In this document: one piece after another, positions 33,681 to 41,787 of the stretch | Layout: each line of letters opens with the position of its first letter | How positions within the stretch are numbered: the stretch's first letter is position 1 | NCBI GenBank assembly: GCA_003150485.1 | Contig: QALX01000008.1 | Location: 1 to 64,000 of the forward strand | Source of the DNA: Clostridiales bacterium | Lineage (GTDB): Bacteria; Bacillota; Clostridia; Oscillospirales; Oscillospiraceae | Direction: 5' to 3' | Length of the DNA stretch: 64,000 bases | Translations under genes and position numbers: made by a program | Notes under the pieces: model-generated | Told to the model about the DNA's origin: nothing | Database searches by the model: none | The model's input: the letters and a program-made list of their open reading frames with translations, nothing else

Positions 33681-34562
33681 TCAGGTCCGGGCAGGCAGGG
33701 CCTTGAGTGCGTCCAACAGATCGTTTAAATCGTCCACGCCGTAGTATTCCAGCTCCAACCGGCCTTTGCGCTTGCCGGAGACGATTTTCACCTTCCGGCC
33801 CAGCTGTTTCCCCAGATCCAGGGCGGCCAGGGCGGCGTAATCCACTTCCGTGGGGTCTTTTTCCGGCAGGGGGGCCGGTTTTTTGGCCCGGTTCAGCTTT
33901 TTGGCCACCTCTTCCGCCTGACGGACAGAGAGGGCCTTGTCCATAATCTGCTGGGCCAGGGCCCACCGGGCGTCCTCATCAGACAGGGAGAGGATGGCCC
34001 GGGCGTGTCCGGCGGTGAGCCGGTTGTCCTCCACCAGGGCCTTCAGGTCCTCGGGCAGCCCCAGCAGCCGCAGGGCGTTGGCGACGGCGGGCCGGGATTT
34101 TCCCACCTGCCGGGCCACCTCCTCCTGGGTCAGGCCGTAGTCTGAGATCAGGGCCTGGAAGCCCAGGGCCTCCTCCATAGGGTTCAGATCCTCCCGCTGG
34201 AGGTTTTCAATGAGACCCAGCTCCATGGCCTTCCGGTCATCGGCCTCCAGGACGATCACCGGCACCTGGTCGATGCCTGCCTCCCGGGCGGCCCGCCAGC
34301 GGCGCTCACCGGAGATGATCTGGTAGTAGCCTGAGGCCATCAGGCGGACGCTGATGGGCTGGAGGATGCCGTGGATGCGGATGGAGTCCGCCAGGTCGGA
34401 GATGGACTCCGGTGGAAAGAATTTTCGGGGCTGGGCCCCGTTGGGCTGTACCTTTTCGATGGGGAGCCGGGTGACTCCCTGCTGTTCCGGCTCCAGGGCG
34501 GCCTCACCCAGCAGGGCGCTGAGGCCCCGGCCCAGGCCGGAATCACGGGTTCCTTTCGCCAT
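33681..34562 (-). CDS. parB: Chromosome-partitioning protein ParB (Spo0J)
   Basis: CTP-dependent clamp that loads at parS and organises the origin. 293 aa from the ATG behind AGAGGTG. The start is GLGRGLSALLGEA. The CTPase/N-domain has QPRKFFPPESI, ISGERRWRAAREAG and ENLQREDLNPMEEA. The HTH is LTQEEVARQVGKSRPAVANALRLL and the C-terminal dimer domain follows. It is downstream of parA and near two parS sites. The paralogue noc lies about 1 kb away. Confidence 0.96.
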   Translation of the reverse strand: MAKGTRDSGLGRGLSALLGEAALEPEQQGVTRLPIEKVQPNGAQPRKFFPPESISDLADSIRIHGILQPISVRLMASGYYQIISGERRWRAAREAGIDQVPVIVLEADDRKAMELGLIENLQREDLNPMEEALGFQALISDYGLTQEEVARQVGKSRPAVANALRLLGLPEDLKALVEDNRLTAGHARAILSLSDEDARWALAQQIMDKALSVRQAEEVAKKLNRAKKPAPLPEKDPTEVDYAALAALDLGKQLGRKVKIVSGKRKGRLELEYYGVDDLNDLLDALKALPART

Positions 34563-34579
34563 AATACACCTCTTTGTCT

Positions 34580-35368
34580 TTATCCGTTCACCGGGCATGT
34601 TTCACGTGAAACATCCGCGCTTTCGATCATTTCCTCTGCCAGCCGCTGATAGGCCTCCGCTCCCCGGGAGTACTTGTCATAGGCCAGGGCCGGTTTGCCG
34701 TGGCTGGGGGCCTCGCTGAGCCGCACGTTTCGGGGAATCACCGAGGCGTACACCTGGCCTGGGAAGTGGCGCTTGACCTCCTCCGCCACCTGGATGGACA
34801 GGTTGGTGCGGCCATCGTACATGGTCAGCAGCACCCCCTCCACCGTGATGGCCGGGTTGAGCTGCTTTTTCACAATGCGCACCGTGGACAGCAGGTCGCT
34901 GAGCCCCTCCAGGGCGTAGTACTCGCACTGGACCGGGATGAGCACCGAGTCCGCCGCGCACAGGCCGTTGAGGGTCAGCAGCTCCAGGGAGGGCGGGCAG
35001 TCGATGAGGATGTAGTCATACCCTTCGGCCAATTCGTCCAGGGCGTCCCGGAGGAGATACTCCCGCCGGTCCATGCCGATCATCTCCACCCCGGCGCCGG
35101 CCAGCTCCTTGTTGGAGGGAAGCACGTCCCCCCAGGGGGTCTGGACCACGCCCCGGCGGGGGTCCGCCCCGTCGATGAGGATGTCGTAGATGTTGGGGGA
35201 GACGGCGTTTTTGTCCACGCCCAGGCCGGACGTGGCGTTGGCCTGGGGGTCAAAGTCGCAGAGGAGGACGGTTTTTCCCGCCGCGTGGAGGGAGGCGGTC
35301 AGATTGACGGCGGTGGTGGTTTTTCCGACGCCGCCTTTTTGATTTGCGATTACAATGCGTTTTGCCAT
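34580..35368 (-). CDS. parA: Chromosome-partitioning ATPase ParA (Soj)
   Basis: Deviant Walker ATPase working with ParB in origin segregation and DnaA control. 262 aa from the ATG of MAKRIVIANQKGGVGKTTTA. Motifs are CDFDPQANATSGLG and DYILIDCPPSLELLTLNGL. The last codons, for DVSRET, contain a perfect parS site (34598-34613), so the sequence is under both coding and binding constraint. The parB start lies 18 bases after its stop. The promoter is at 35401-35429. Confidence 0.96.
   Translation of the reverse strand: MAKRIVIANQKGGVGKTTTAVNLTASLHAAGKTVLLCDFDPQANATSGLGVDKNAVSPNIYDILIDGADPRRGVVQTPWGDVLPSNKELAGAGVEMIGMDRREYLLRDALDELAEGYDYILIDCPPSLELLTLNGLCAADSVLIPVQCEYYALEGLSDLLSTVRIVKKQLNPAITVEGVLLTMYDGRTNLSIQVAEEVKRHFPGQVYASVIPRNVRLSEAPSHGKPALAYDKYSRGAEAYQRLAEEMIESADVSRETCPVNG
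34598..34613. promoter_or_regulatory. parS site 1
   Basis: TGTTTCACGTGAAACA, the perfect 16-bp consensus bound by ParB/Spo0J, inside the 3' end of parA. Confidence 0.95.
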
Positions 35369-35390
35369 AGAAATCCACCGCCTGCTCATA

Positions 35391-35420
35391 AGATACCACT
35401 ATTATAATATAGTGAGCAGG
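35391..35420. promoter_or_regulatory. Inverted repeat over the parA promoter
   Basis: CCTGCTCA (35391-35398) and TGAGCAGG (35413-35420) bracket the -10 element of parA, forming an 8-bp inverted repeat with a 14-base centre. It could be an operator or a small leader hairpin. Confidence 0.5.
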
Positions 35421-35429
35421 TGTTTTCAA
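35401..35429 (-). promoter_or_regulatory. Promoter of parA-parB
   Basis: On the minus strand TTGAAA (35429-35424), 17 bp, TATAAT (35406-35401). Confidence 0.75.
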
Positions 35430-35466
35430 TGACTTTAGCGCCTTTTTGCGGCGGGTTGTGGAAAAA

Positions 35467-35482
35467 TGTTTCACGTGAAACA
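35467..35482. promoter_or_regulatory. parS site 2
   Basis: Second perfect TGTTTCACGTGAAACA, in the gap between the noc terminator and the parA promoter. Confidence 0.95.
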
Positions 35483-35485
35483 TGG

Positions 35486-35518
35486 AAAAACGCTGTTGCA
35501 GGCCACAACAGCGTTTTG
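35486..35518 (-). terminator. Terminator after noc
   Basis: Stem AACGCTGTTG/CAACAGCGTT with a 7-base loop; the minus strand continues TTTTTCC. Confidence 0.75.
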
Positions 35519-35530
35519 AGAGAGGTGCTT

Positions 35531-36340
35531 TTATGCCGAGGTTTTGGGGATGGTGATGGTCAGCACAATTTCGTCCTCGGTCTCCTCCTTGCCGCAGGAC
35601 GCGCCTACGCCGGCCTGATTCATCATGCCCAGGCCCCGGTTTAAGGTGTTTAAAAACAACCGTATGTCCTTGATGTAGATCAGCGGTTTCTTCCGCTTGG
35701 GAGGTTTGGGGGGCGCCATCAGCTGGTCGATGTAGGCCTCCGTTTTGGCTACCGTCAGCTGCTCCGCCACGATGTGGTCCAGGGCCTCGCCCCGCAGGTC
35801 GGGGGGCAGCCGCAGCAGGGCCCGTCCGTGGCGCTCGGTGAGCCCGGCGGACAGCAGCTTGTCCAGCAGATGCTTGTCCAGCTTCAGCAGCCGCAGTTTG
35901 TTGGCCACGGCGCTCTGGCTCTTGCCCACCCGGCGGGCCGCCTCCTCCTGGGACAGGTGGTAGGTAAAAATCAGTTTTTGCAGGGCGCTGGCCTCCTCCA
36001 CAAAGTCCAGATCCCGCCGCTGGAGGTTTTCTACCAGGGCTAGCAGGGAGGACTCCAGATCTCCGGCCTTGACCAGGATGCAGGGGACGTGGGTGAGCCC
36101 GGCGATGCCGGCGGCCCGGAGCCGCCGCTCTCCGGAGATCAGCTCGTACTGGCCCCCGGGGAGCCGCCGCACCGACAGGGGCTGTAAAATACCGTGCTCC
36201 CGGATGGAGTCCGCCAGTTCTTCCAGGCTCTCCCGGGAAAAACGCGCCCTGGGCTGACCCGGGTTGGGGACAATATCCCCTGTGGGGAGAAAGAGAACCC
36301 GGGTGCTCTCAAAAAGACCGCGGCTGCGCGAAAATGCCAT
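35531..36340 (-). CDS. noc: ParB-family nucleoid occlusion protein (Noc-like)
   Basis: Second ParB-type protein, 269 aa from the ATG behind AAAGGAGGT. It has IVPNPGQPRARFSRESLEEL, ISGERRLRAAGIAGLTHVP and ENLQRRDLDFVEEA. The HTH is LSQEEAARRVGKSQSAVANKLRLL, and a C-terminal dimer domain ends in IVLTITIPKTS. Short basic N-terminus (MAFSRSRGLFESTRVLF) resembles the membrane-targeting helix of Noc. Noc blocks septation over DNA and normally binds NBS rather than parS sites. I saw no clear NBS here, so the paralogue's exact function is inferred from location by parAB. Confidence 0.85.
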   Translation of the reverse strand: MAFSRSRGLFESTRVLFLPTGDIVPNPGQPRARFSRESLEELADSIREHGILQPLSVRRLPGGQYELISGERRLRAAGIAGLTHVPCILVKAGDLESSLLALVENLQRRDLDFVEEASALQKLIFTYHLSQEEAARRVGKSQSAVANKLRLLKLDKHLLDKLLSAGLTERHGRALLRLPPDLRGEALDHIVAEQLTVAKTEAYIDQLMAPPKPPKRKKPLIYIKDIRLFLNTLNRGLGMMNQAGVGASCGKEETEDEIVLTITIPKTSA

Positions 36341-36464
36341 TGCAATGACCTCCTTTCCCTTGGAGGATAGCATAACTGCCGGAAAAAAAGCAGTCGAAAG
36401 AGCAGACGGGAAATAAAAAGAGCGATTTCCAAACGGAAACCGCCCCATTGCGTGGAAATTCGGG

Positions 36465-37448
36465 TTAAAAGCTGCTATTTTTCAATTTACGAATGTCCTC
36501 GCCCCAAAACTCCAACAACCGATATTCTCCGGCAATCCGGCTGGAGACCTGGCCGGAGTAGCGCAGGGCGATGTCCCGGAGGCTCAGGTTGGAGGAAATC
36601 ACCGTATGCTTCCCGGTGATCAGGCGGGTGTTGACCAGCTCGTACAGGGCGCTCTGGATAAAGGGGGTGGTCAGCTCGCTGCCCAGGTCGTCCAGGATCA
36701 GCAGGTCACATTTGAGGTAGCGCAGGGTGGAGCCGTTCTCCTCCCGGCCGAACTTCTCCGCCTCAAAGCGGCCAAAGACGTGGATGGCGGTGTCGTAGAC
36801 CACCGAGTACCCCCGTTCCGACACCACTCGGGCGATGCAGGCGGAGAGGAAGGTCTTGCCCAGGCCGGGGCTTCCGGAGAGGAACAGGTTTTTCACGCCG
36901 CTGCACTCGAATCGGGCGGCATAGCCCTGGCAGATGTCCCGGACCAGCTTCATGTGGGAGCGGGGAGAGACCCCGTTGGGGCCCGGATCGTCCGGGTAGT
37001 AGTCCAGCCGGAAGGCGTCAAAGGACTGGCCCTGAAGGTCCAGCAGGGAGGACAGGGAGCGGACCTGCTCTTCGGCGCACAGGGCCCGGAGGCAGACGCA
37101 CATGGTAGAGCCGCACCACCCGGTGTCCCGGCACTGCTGGCACTGGGGCTGTTCCACCAGGTCTTCCTCACGGTAGCCCGCCTGGGTCAGCAGGTCTTTT
37201 CGCTCCGCCTGGAGGGCTTTGCTCTCGGCCCGGAGGGCCTGGATGGCCGGAGCCGGGTCCACCCCCTGCTTCAGGGCGGCGGTGGCGGCCTGGACCACTC
37301 CCTGGCGCAGCTGCCGGTCGATGGCCTGGACCCGGGGCAGCTGGTGGTAAATCATCGCTTTTTTGGACGCGAAAGCCTCGGCCCGCAGCCGCTGCCCCTC
37401 CTTCATTCGCTGGTAGGCGCGGCGCAGTACCTCCGGTTCGTAGGACAT
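36465..37448 (-). CDS. DnaI/DnaC-like helicase loader ATPase
   Basis: 327-aa AAA+ protein that likely loads the replicative helicase. The N-terminal half is helical and carries a Cys-rich Zn motif CQQCRDTGWCGSTMCVC. The AAA+ core has NLFLSGSPGLGKTFLSACI (Walker A) and CDLLILDDLGSELTTPF (Walker B), then TVISSNLSLRDIALRYS, which contains the sensor region. It is 13 bases downstream of the DnaD-domain gene. That DnaD-DnaI pairing supports a primosome role. IstB-type transposition helpers share the fold but not this context. Confidence 0.9.
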   Translation of the reverse strand: MSYEPEVLRRAYQRMKEGQRLRAEAFASKKAMIYHQLPRVQAIDRQLRQGVVQAATAALKQGVDPAPAIQALRAESKALQAERKDLLTQAGYREEDLVEQPQCQQCRDTGWCGSTMCVCLRALCAEEQVRSLSSLLDLQGQSFDAFRLDYYPDDPGPNGVSPRSHMKLVRDICQGYAARFECSGVKNLFLSGSPGLGKTFLSACIARVVSERGYSVVYDTAIHVFGRFEAEKFGREENGSTLRYLKCDLLILDDLGSELTTPFIQSALYELVNTRLITGKHTVISSNLSLRDIALRYSGQVSSRIAGEYRLLEFWGEDIRKLKNSSF

Positions 37449-37461
37449 AGGGACTCCTTTC

Positions 37462-38463
37462 TCAGGACGATTCCTGCTGCTTTAAAAATTCCCGCATCCA
37501 GCGCTCGTTTTCCAGAATTTCCCGCTCCTTTTCCGCGTGGGACACGGCGGTCTGGGGGGCGGGAGCCGGGGCCCGGGACACGGCGGGGCCGGGGGCCACC
37601 GGCTGCCGGCGGGGCTGCTGCTGGACGGCCACCTCCTCGGGGGTATGGAGGCCCTCCCGGTGCCACCGCTTGAGGATGGCGTTGCAGTAGGCCCACTTCA
37701 TGGCGCCGGTGTTGGTGATGGTCCGGTCGCAGGCCAGGGCCACGGTCTCCGGCGGGAACCCCATCTCGGTCCAGGCGGCCAGGTACTTGCGCTCCCCGGC
37801 GGCGGCCTTCCGGCCGGTGATCCCCACGGCGGCCAGCAGTTCCCCCTCCTGGGACCGGTAGTACTCCAGCTTTTTCAGGTAGGCCTCGGCGGCCTCCAGG
37901 GTGTCCACGCCGGACTCCTTCCACCGGTAGGCGGCGGTGCGGATCATGGACATCCGGGGCTTTCGGCCCAGGCCATACCGGTCCTCGTACTCCTGAATCT
38001 GCCACATGACCAGCAGGTAGATCACTTCCGGGGGCAGGGCCAAGTGGTCAAAAATCTCCAGTAAAATCCGCGTATCTGAGGGGGACAGCCGCTTCCCCAG
38101 AGCCACCTCCACCTCGGAGAGCAGGTCCGGGAAGGCAGAGGAATGATCCGCCAGCTCCTGATTCACGTCGGCGGCGGAGTAGGCGGGGGCGTCCTCGGGC
38201 CGGGGGGCCGGGGAAGTGAACTGGGGCTGGTCGCCGCCGCCGGCCAAGCCCAGCTCCCGCAGGTGGGCCAGGGCGCTGTCCAGCTGGAGCCGGGACCACT
38301 GGAGCTGCCGGGCGGCCTGCTCCGGGTCCAGGTAGCCCCGGCGGCGCAGCAGGTACAGGTAGAGGAGGGCGGCGTCCCCCTGTCCCCGGGCGATGAGTTT
38401 ATCCGCCACGGCGGCGGACATGGAGATGGTGTCGTCGCCCAGGGCAATGTGATGGGAAGCCAT
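37462..38463 (-). CDS. DnaD-domain replication protein
   Basis: 333-aa protein with an N-terminal winged-helix part and a central DnaD/DnaB2 domain. The latter contains LSPSDTRILLEIFDHLALPPEVIYLL and continues to YRWKESGVDTLEAAEAYLKKL. A second, shorter copy around FPPETVALACDRTITNTGAMKWAYCNAIL matches the YxxxIxxxW-type end of the domain. These proteins help load helicase during initiation and restart. ATG behind AAAGGAGGT. It heads a two-gene unit with the loader. Pro/Gln-rich linker near residues 280-300. Confidence 0.88.
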   Translation of the reverse strand: MASHHIALGDDTISMSAAVADKLIARGQGDAALLYLYLLRRRGYLDPEQAARQLQWSRLQLDSALAHLRELGLAGGGDQPQFTSPAPRPEDAPAYSAADVNQELADHSSAFPDLLSEVEVALGKRLSPSDTRILLEIFDHLALPPEVIYLLVMWQIQEYEDRYGLGRKPRMSMIRTAAYRWKESGVDTLEAAEAYLKKLEYYRSQEGELLAAVGITGRKAAAGERKYLAAWTEMGFPPETVALACDRTITNTGAMKWAYCNAILKRWHREGLHTPEEVAVQQQPRRQPVAPGPAVSRAPAPAPQTAVSHAEKEREILENERWMREFLKQQESS

Positions 38464-38586
38464 GGAAAAACCTCCTTTGTGGGGATTGGTTGGACTCCTA
38501 TTTTACAACAATTCCGGGGCAACGTAAAGAATACCCGGAAAAAACAGCGGTGGTTTTAGAAAAAAACTGAAACTTGTTGCAGTAAC

Positions 38587-38615
38587 TTGACGGGAAAGGG
38601 CCTTGACGGTAAAAT
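38587..38615 (+). promoter_or_regulatory. Promoter of pyrG
   Basis: TTGACG (38587) and TAAAAT (38610) with a 17-bp spacer; transcription would start about 75 bases before the pyrG ATG. Confidence 0.65.
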
Positions 38616-38642
38616 GTAAACAGGAAATTGTATGGCCGGGCC

Positions 38643-38672
38643 GGTACAACGGGAACCGGGCCGTTGTTTTTA
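38643..38672 (+). terminator. Possible attenuator in the pyrG leader
   Basis: Stem ACAACGG/CCGTTGT with an 8-base loop, followed directly by a T-run, between promoter and SD. An alternative pairing GGCC-GGT with ACC-GGGCC overlaps its 3' arm. pyrG of B. subtilis is also controlled by a leader terminator. Confidence 0.55.
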
Positions 38673-38696
38673 TTGAAGTGAGGAGGACTTTGCGCT

Positions 38697-40313
38697 ATGT
38701 CAGTCAAACACATCTTTGTCACCGGGGGCGTGGTTTCCGGGTTGGGGAAAGGCATCACCGCCGCCTCCCTGGGCCGCCTGCTCAAGCAGCGGGGCCTGCG
38801 GGTGGCGCTGCAAAAGCTGGACCCCTATTTGAACGTGGACCCGGGAACCATGAATCCCATCCAGCACGGAGAAGTATTTGTCACCGACGACGGCGCGGAG
38901 ACCGATCTGGACCTGGGCCACTACGAACGGTTTGTGGACGAGAACCTGACGGTGAACTCTTCCGTCTCCTCGGGCAAGGTGTATACCGCCGTCCTGGACA
39001 AGGAGCGGGAGGGGGAATTTTTGGGCCGCACCGTCCAGGTGATCCCCCACATCACCGACGAAATCAAGAGGCGGATTTACCGCATGGAGAAGGGCGAGCC
39101 CAAGGACGTGATCATTACTGAGATCGGCGGCACCGTAGGCGATATCGAGTCCCAGCCCTTTCTGGAGGCCATCCGCCAGATCGGCCGGGAGCTGCCCCAG
39201 GAGGACGTGATGTATATCCACGTCTCCCTGATCGTCACCATCCCCGGCTCCGGCGAGCAGAAGAGCAAGCCCACCCAGCACTCCTGTAAGGAGCTGCTCA
39301 CCATCGGCATCCAGCCCGACGTCATCATGTGCCGGGCGGACCAGCCCATCACCGACGACATTCGGAAGAAGATCAGCCTGTTCTGCAACATCCCGCCGGA
39401 GAACGCCATCCCCAACCTCACCGCCCCCATCCTCTATGAGGTGCCCCTGATGCTGGAGGAGGAGGGCCTGGCCCGGGTGGTCTGTAAGCGCCTGAACCTC
39501 AATGTCCCCGCCCCCGACCTCACCGAATGGACCCGGATGGTAGAGCGGGCCAAGAGCACCGTGGACGGCCAGGTGGAGGTGGCCCTGGTAGGCAAGTACG
39601 TGGAGCTCCACGACTCCTACCTCTCCGTGGTGGAGGCCCTCACCCACGGCGGCATTGAGAACGATGTGAAGGTGAAGATCCGCTGGATTGACTCCGAACT
39701 GGTGGATGACGGCGATGTGGCCCAAATGCTGGAGGGCGTCAACGGCGTTATCGTCCCCGGCGGCTTCGGTTCCCGGGGCATCGATGGCATGATCGCCTCC
39801 ATCCAGTGGGCCAGGGAGCAGAAGATTCCCCTGTTCGGCATCTGTCTGGGTATGCAGATGTCCGTGGTGGAGCACGCCCGGCACCTGGCGGGGATGAGCG
39901 GCGCCCACTCCAGCGAGCTGGACGAGAATACGCCGTATCCGGTCATCGACCTGATGCCCGAGCAGCGGGATGTGGACAAAATGGGCGCCACCATGCGGCT
40001 GGGCGCCTACCCCTGCCGGGTCCTCCGGAAGGACTCCAGAACCTACGAGGCCTATCAGGAAGAGGTCATCTACGAGCGCCACCGCCACCGCTACGAGTTC
40101 AACAACGACTACCGGGAGGCCCTGAGCCAGAGTGGCTTGGCCCTGGTGGGCGTCTCTCCCAACGACAAGCTGGTGGAGATCGTGGAGGACCCCAGTCACC
40201 CCTGGTTTGTGGGCGTCCAGTTCCACCCCGAGCTGAAGTCCCGCCCCAACAAGGCCCACCCCCTGTTCCGGGAGTTCATCCGCGCTGCGAAAACCAACCG
40301 CGATCAGGCGTAA
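38697..40313 (+). CDS. pyrG: CTP synthase
   Basis: Aminates UTP to CTP using glutamine. 538 aa, full length. The synthetase domain starts VKHIFVTGGVVSGLGKGITA and has LDPYLNVDPGTMNP and GGTVGDIESQPF. The class I glutamine amidotransferase domain carries the catalytic Cys in FGICLGMQMSVVEHAR and the His/Glu pair in GVQFHPELKSRP. SD AGGAGG precedes the ATG. A leader hairpin may give CTP-responsive control. A terminator follows before the accessory island. Confidence 0.97.
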   Translation: MSVKHIFVTGGVVSGLGKGITAASLGRLLKQRGLRVALQKLDPYLNVDPGTMNPIQHGEVFVTDDGAETDLDLGHYERFVDENLTVNSSVSSGKVYTAVLDKEREGEFLGRTVQVIPHITDEIKRRIYRMEKGEPKDVIITEIGGTVGDIESQPFLEAIRQIGRELPQEDVMYIHVSLIVTIPGSGEQKSKPTQHSCKELLTIGIQPDVIMCRADQPITDDIRKKISLFCNIPPENAIPNLTAPILYEVPLMLEEEGLARVVCKRLNLNVPAPDLTEWTRMVERAKSTVDGQVEVALVGKYVELHDSYLSVVEALTHGGIENDVKVKIRWIDSELVDDGDVAQMLEGVNGVIVPGGFGSRGIDGMIASIQWAREQKIPLFGICLGMQMSVVEHARHLAGMSGAHSSELDENTPYPVIDLMPEQRDVDKMGATMRLGAYPCRVLRKDSRTYEAYQEEVIYERHRHRYEFNNDYREALSQSGLALVGVSPNDKLVEIVEDPSHPWFVGVQFHPELKSRPNKAHPLFREFIRAAKTNRDQA

Positions 40314-40330
40314 TCCGCCGGGCACTGCCA

Positions 40331-40372
40331 AGACCCGCTTGCTTCCAACAGGAAAGCAAGCGGGCTTTTTTT
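40331..40372 (+). terminator. Terminator after pyrG
   Basis: Stem CCCGCTTGCTT/AAGCAAGCGGG with a short loop, then a run of T. Confidence 0.85.
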
Positions 40373-40452
40373 CTGGGCCCATAATAATATGATTTCTTTC
40401 CTGCTCAGCCCATTTTGCCGCGCACAAATAATGGATATAGAGCAAAAAACAG

Positions 40453-40480
40453 TTGATTTCAATATTATAACAGTTATAAT
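40453..40480 (+). promoter_or_regulatory. Promoter of the ROK regulator gene
   Basis: TTGATT (40453) and TATAAT (40475), 16-bp spacer. It overlaps the operator palindrome. Confidence 0.7.
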
Positions 40481-40483
40481 ATT
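40461..40483. promoter_or_regulatory. Operator palindrome at the ROK promoter
   Basis: Arms AATATTATAA and TTATAATATT, perfect 10-bp inverted repeat with CAG at the centre, covering the spacer and -10. The half-site ATTATAACA recurs at 41723-41731 upstream of the flavoenzyme gene. Confidence 0.7.
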
Positions 40484-40506
40484 TGAAGTGGAAAGGAATT
40501 GAAAAA

Positions 40507-41517
40507 ATGATTGATTCTTCTGATGTTAGAAAAATAAATGTTAACCTGATTCGCTCCGTGATGTGGAGGGGCGGCGAGCATACCAAGCAAAGTGTCGCCA
40601 TGGATACGGGACTCAGTGTGGCCACTTGCAACACACTGCTCAACGAATTGGAGAAGAGCGGAGAGATACTGAGCGAAAAACGCCAGCTCAATGGAGTTGG
40701 AAGAAGTACGAGTATGTACCGGATCAACGAGAGCTATGAAAGTATGCTCTGTATTCGCTTTGATTTGCTGTCCGATGGCAGCAGGGCGTTGTGGTGTGAC
40801 GTACTTTCCATGCTTGGAACCCCTGTCTTCCAGGGGTGTGAGTGCTATGACAGATTAGATGCAGCTTTGATTGTTGAGAAAATTACCGAGACAAGGGCAA
40901 AGTTTCAAAATATATCCTGCGTACTGGTTGGCGCCAACGGCATTGTGGACAACGGCGTGGTACGTATATCTGATATTCCGGAGATGGAAGGCGTACATTT
41001 ATTGCATATGATTCGGGAAAAGGTATCCGGACTGCCGGTACATGTGGCATATGACTGCCAATACCGGGCGTACGGAGCATATAAAAAGGCGGGGTACACC
41101 CGGGAGTCTCTGACGCTGCTGTTCTGTATGAAGAATGTCCTGCCGGGCGCCGCTTCCGTGATCAATGGAATGATTATCAACGGGAGAAACGGCTTTGCCG
41201 GAATGACCGGGTATATGCCGTACGACGTGGACAGGGAGGAACTGGTCAGGCTGATTGCAGAGGAGCCTGCCGGCATATCCCTGATCGCAAAGATGGTGGT
41301 TTCCATCATTACGGTGCTGAATTCAGACGAAATCGTTTTTGCGGGCAATGTCATTGATGCCGCTGCTATGGAACAGGTGCGCAGAGAATGTGAAACATAC
41401 CTTCCAGTAGATTTTATACCGGATTTCCGTGTTGCCGAAGACGGAGGGGACAGCTATTATTTGGAGGGGATGTATCAAAAAGCGCTGGAGATGAAGGTGG
41501 ATATAGGGATGGAATAA
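40507..41517 (+). CDS. ROK-family transcriptional regulator (NagC/XylR type)
   Basis: 336 aa from the ATG behind AAAGGA. N-terminal winged helix (about residues 1-75: NVNLIRSVMWRGGEHTKQSV then GLSVATCNTLLNELEKSG) and a ROK/actin-like domain. Phosphate-loop-like stretches are LCIRFDLLSDGSRALWCDV and VLVGANGIVDNGVV. The classic ROK zinc motif CxCGxxGCxE and the ExGH box are not seen, so it is a diverged, probably non-kinase sensor. It heads the accessory island, and its codons (AGA, AAA, ATA use) differ from pyrG. Ligand unknown. Confidence 0.8.
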   Translation: MIDSSDVRKINVNLIRSVMWRGGEHTKQSVAMDTGLSVATCNTLLNELEKSGEILSEKRQLNGVGRSTSMYRINESYESMLCIRFDLLSDGSRALWCDVLSMLGTPVFQGCECYDRLDAALIVEKITETRAKFQNISCVLVGANGIVDNGVVRISDIPEMEGVHLLHMIREKVSGLPVHVAYDCQYRAYGAYKKAGYTRESLTLLFCMKNVLPGAASVINGMIINGRNGFAGMTGYMPYDVDREELVRLIAEEPAGISLIAKMVVSIITVLNSDEIVFAGNVIDAAAMEQVRRECETYLPVDFIPDFRVAEDGGDSYYLEGMYQKALEMKVDIGME

Positions 41518-41519
41518 GG

Positions 41520-41552
41520 AATACAGGGGCGCTGCCCTGCGTAGGGGCAGGG
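41520..41552. repeat. Isolated short hairpin word
   Basis: CAGGGGCGCTGCCCTG followed by GTAGGGGCAGGGG, similar to the first word of the modular repeats but standing alone after the ROK gene. Confidence 0.4.
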
Positions 41553-41573
41553 GAAAAACAGGATCACATTTCG

Positions 41574-41640
41574 AATAATAACGGGACCATTTGGGAAGAG
41601 CCAGTTGTGCTAATCACCAAATGGCCCCGTTATTTTTTGT
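41574..41640 (+). terminator. Terminator after the ROK gene
   Basis: Long stem with arms 41577-41594 and 41617-41634 (AATAACGGG.CCATTTGG against CCAAATGG.CCCGTTATT, one mismatch), then TTTTTT. Confidence 0.85.
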
Positions 41641-41678
41641 TGAAATATACAAAATGCAAGAAGAATTTCAAAAATGTA

Positions 41679-41706
41679 TTGACTTTATTGAGAAGGCAAT
41701 TAAAAT
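41679..41706 (+). promoter_or_regulatory. Promoter of the flavoenzyme operon
   Basis: TTGACT (41679) and TAAAAT (41701), 16-bp spacer. The shared motif ATTATAACA (41723-41731) lies just downstream, a position suited to repression. Confidence 0.6.
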
Positions 41707-41787
41707 AATCGTTAGAATAATGATTATAACAAATATTGTTTTTATCCAATCCGTCCAACAGGAAAATCAAAATGGGAGGTAATGTAG

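Noticed and set aside
38700..40727. Long minus-strand open frame opposite pyrG
   Set aside because: Same reason: shadow of a real gene with a complete family signature.
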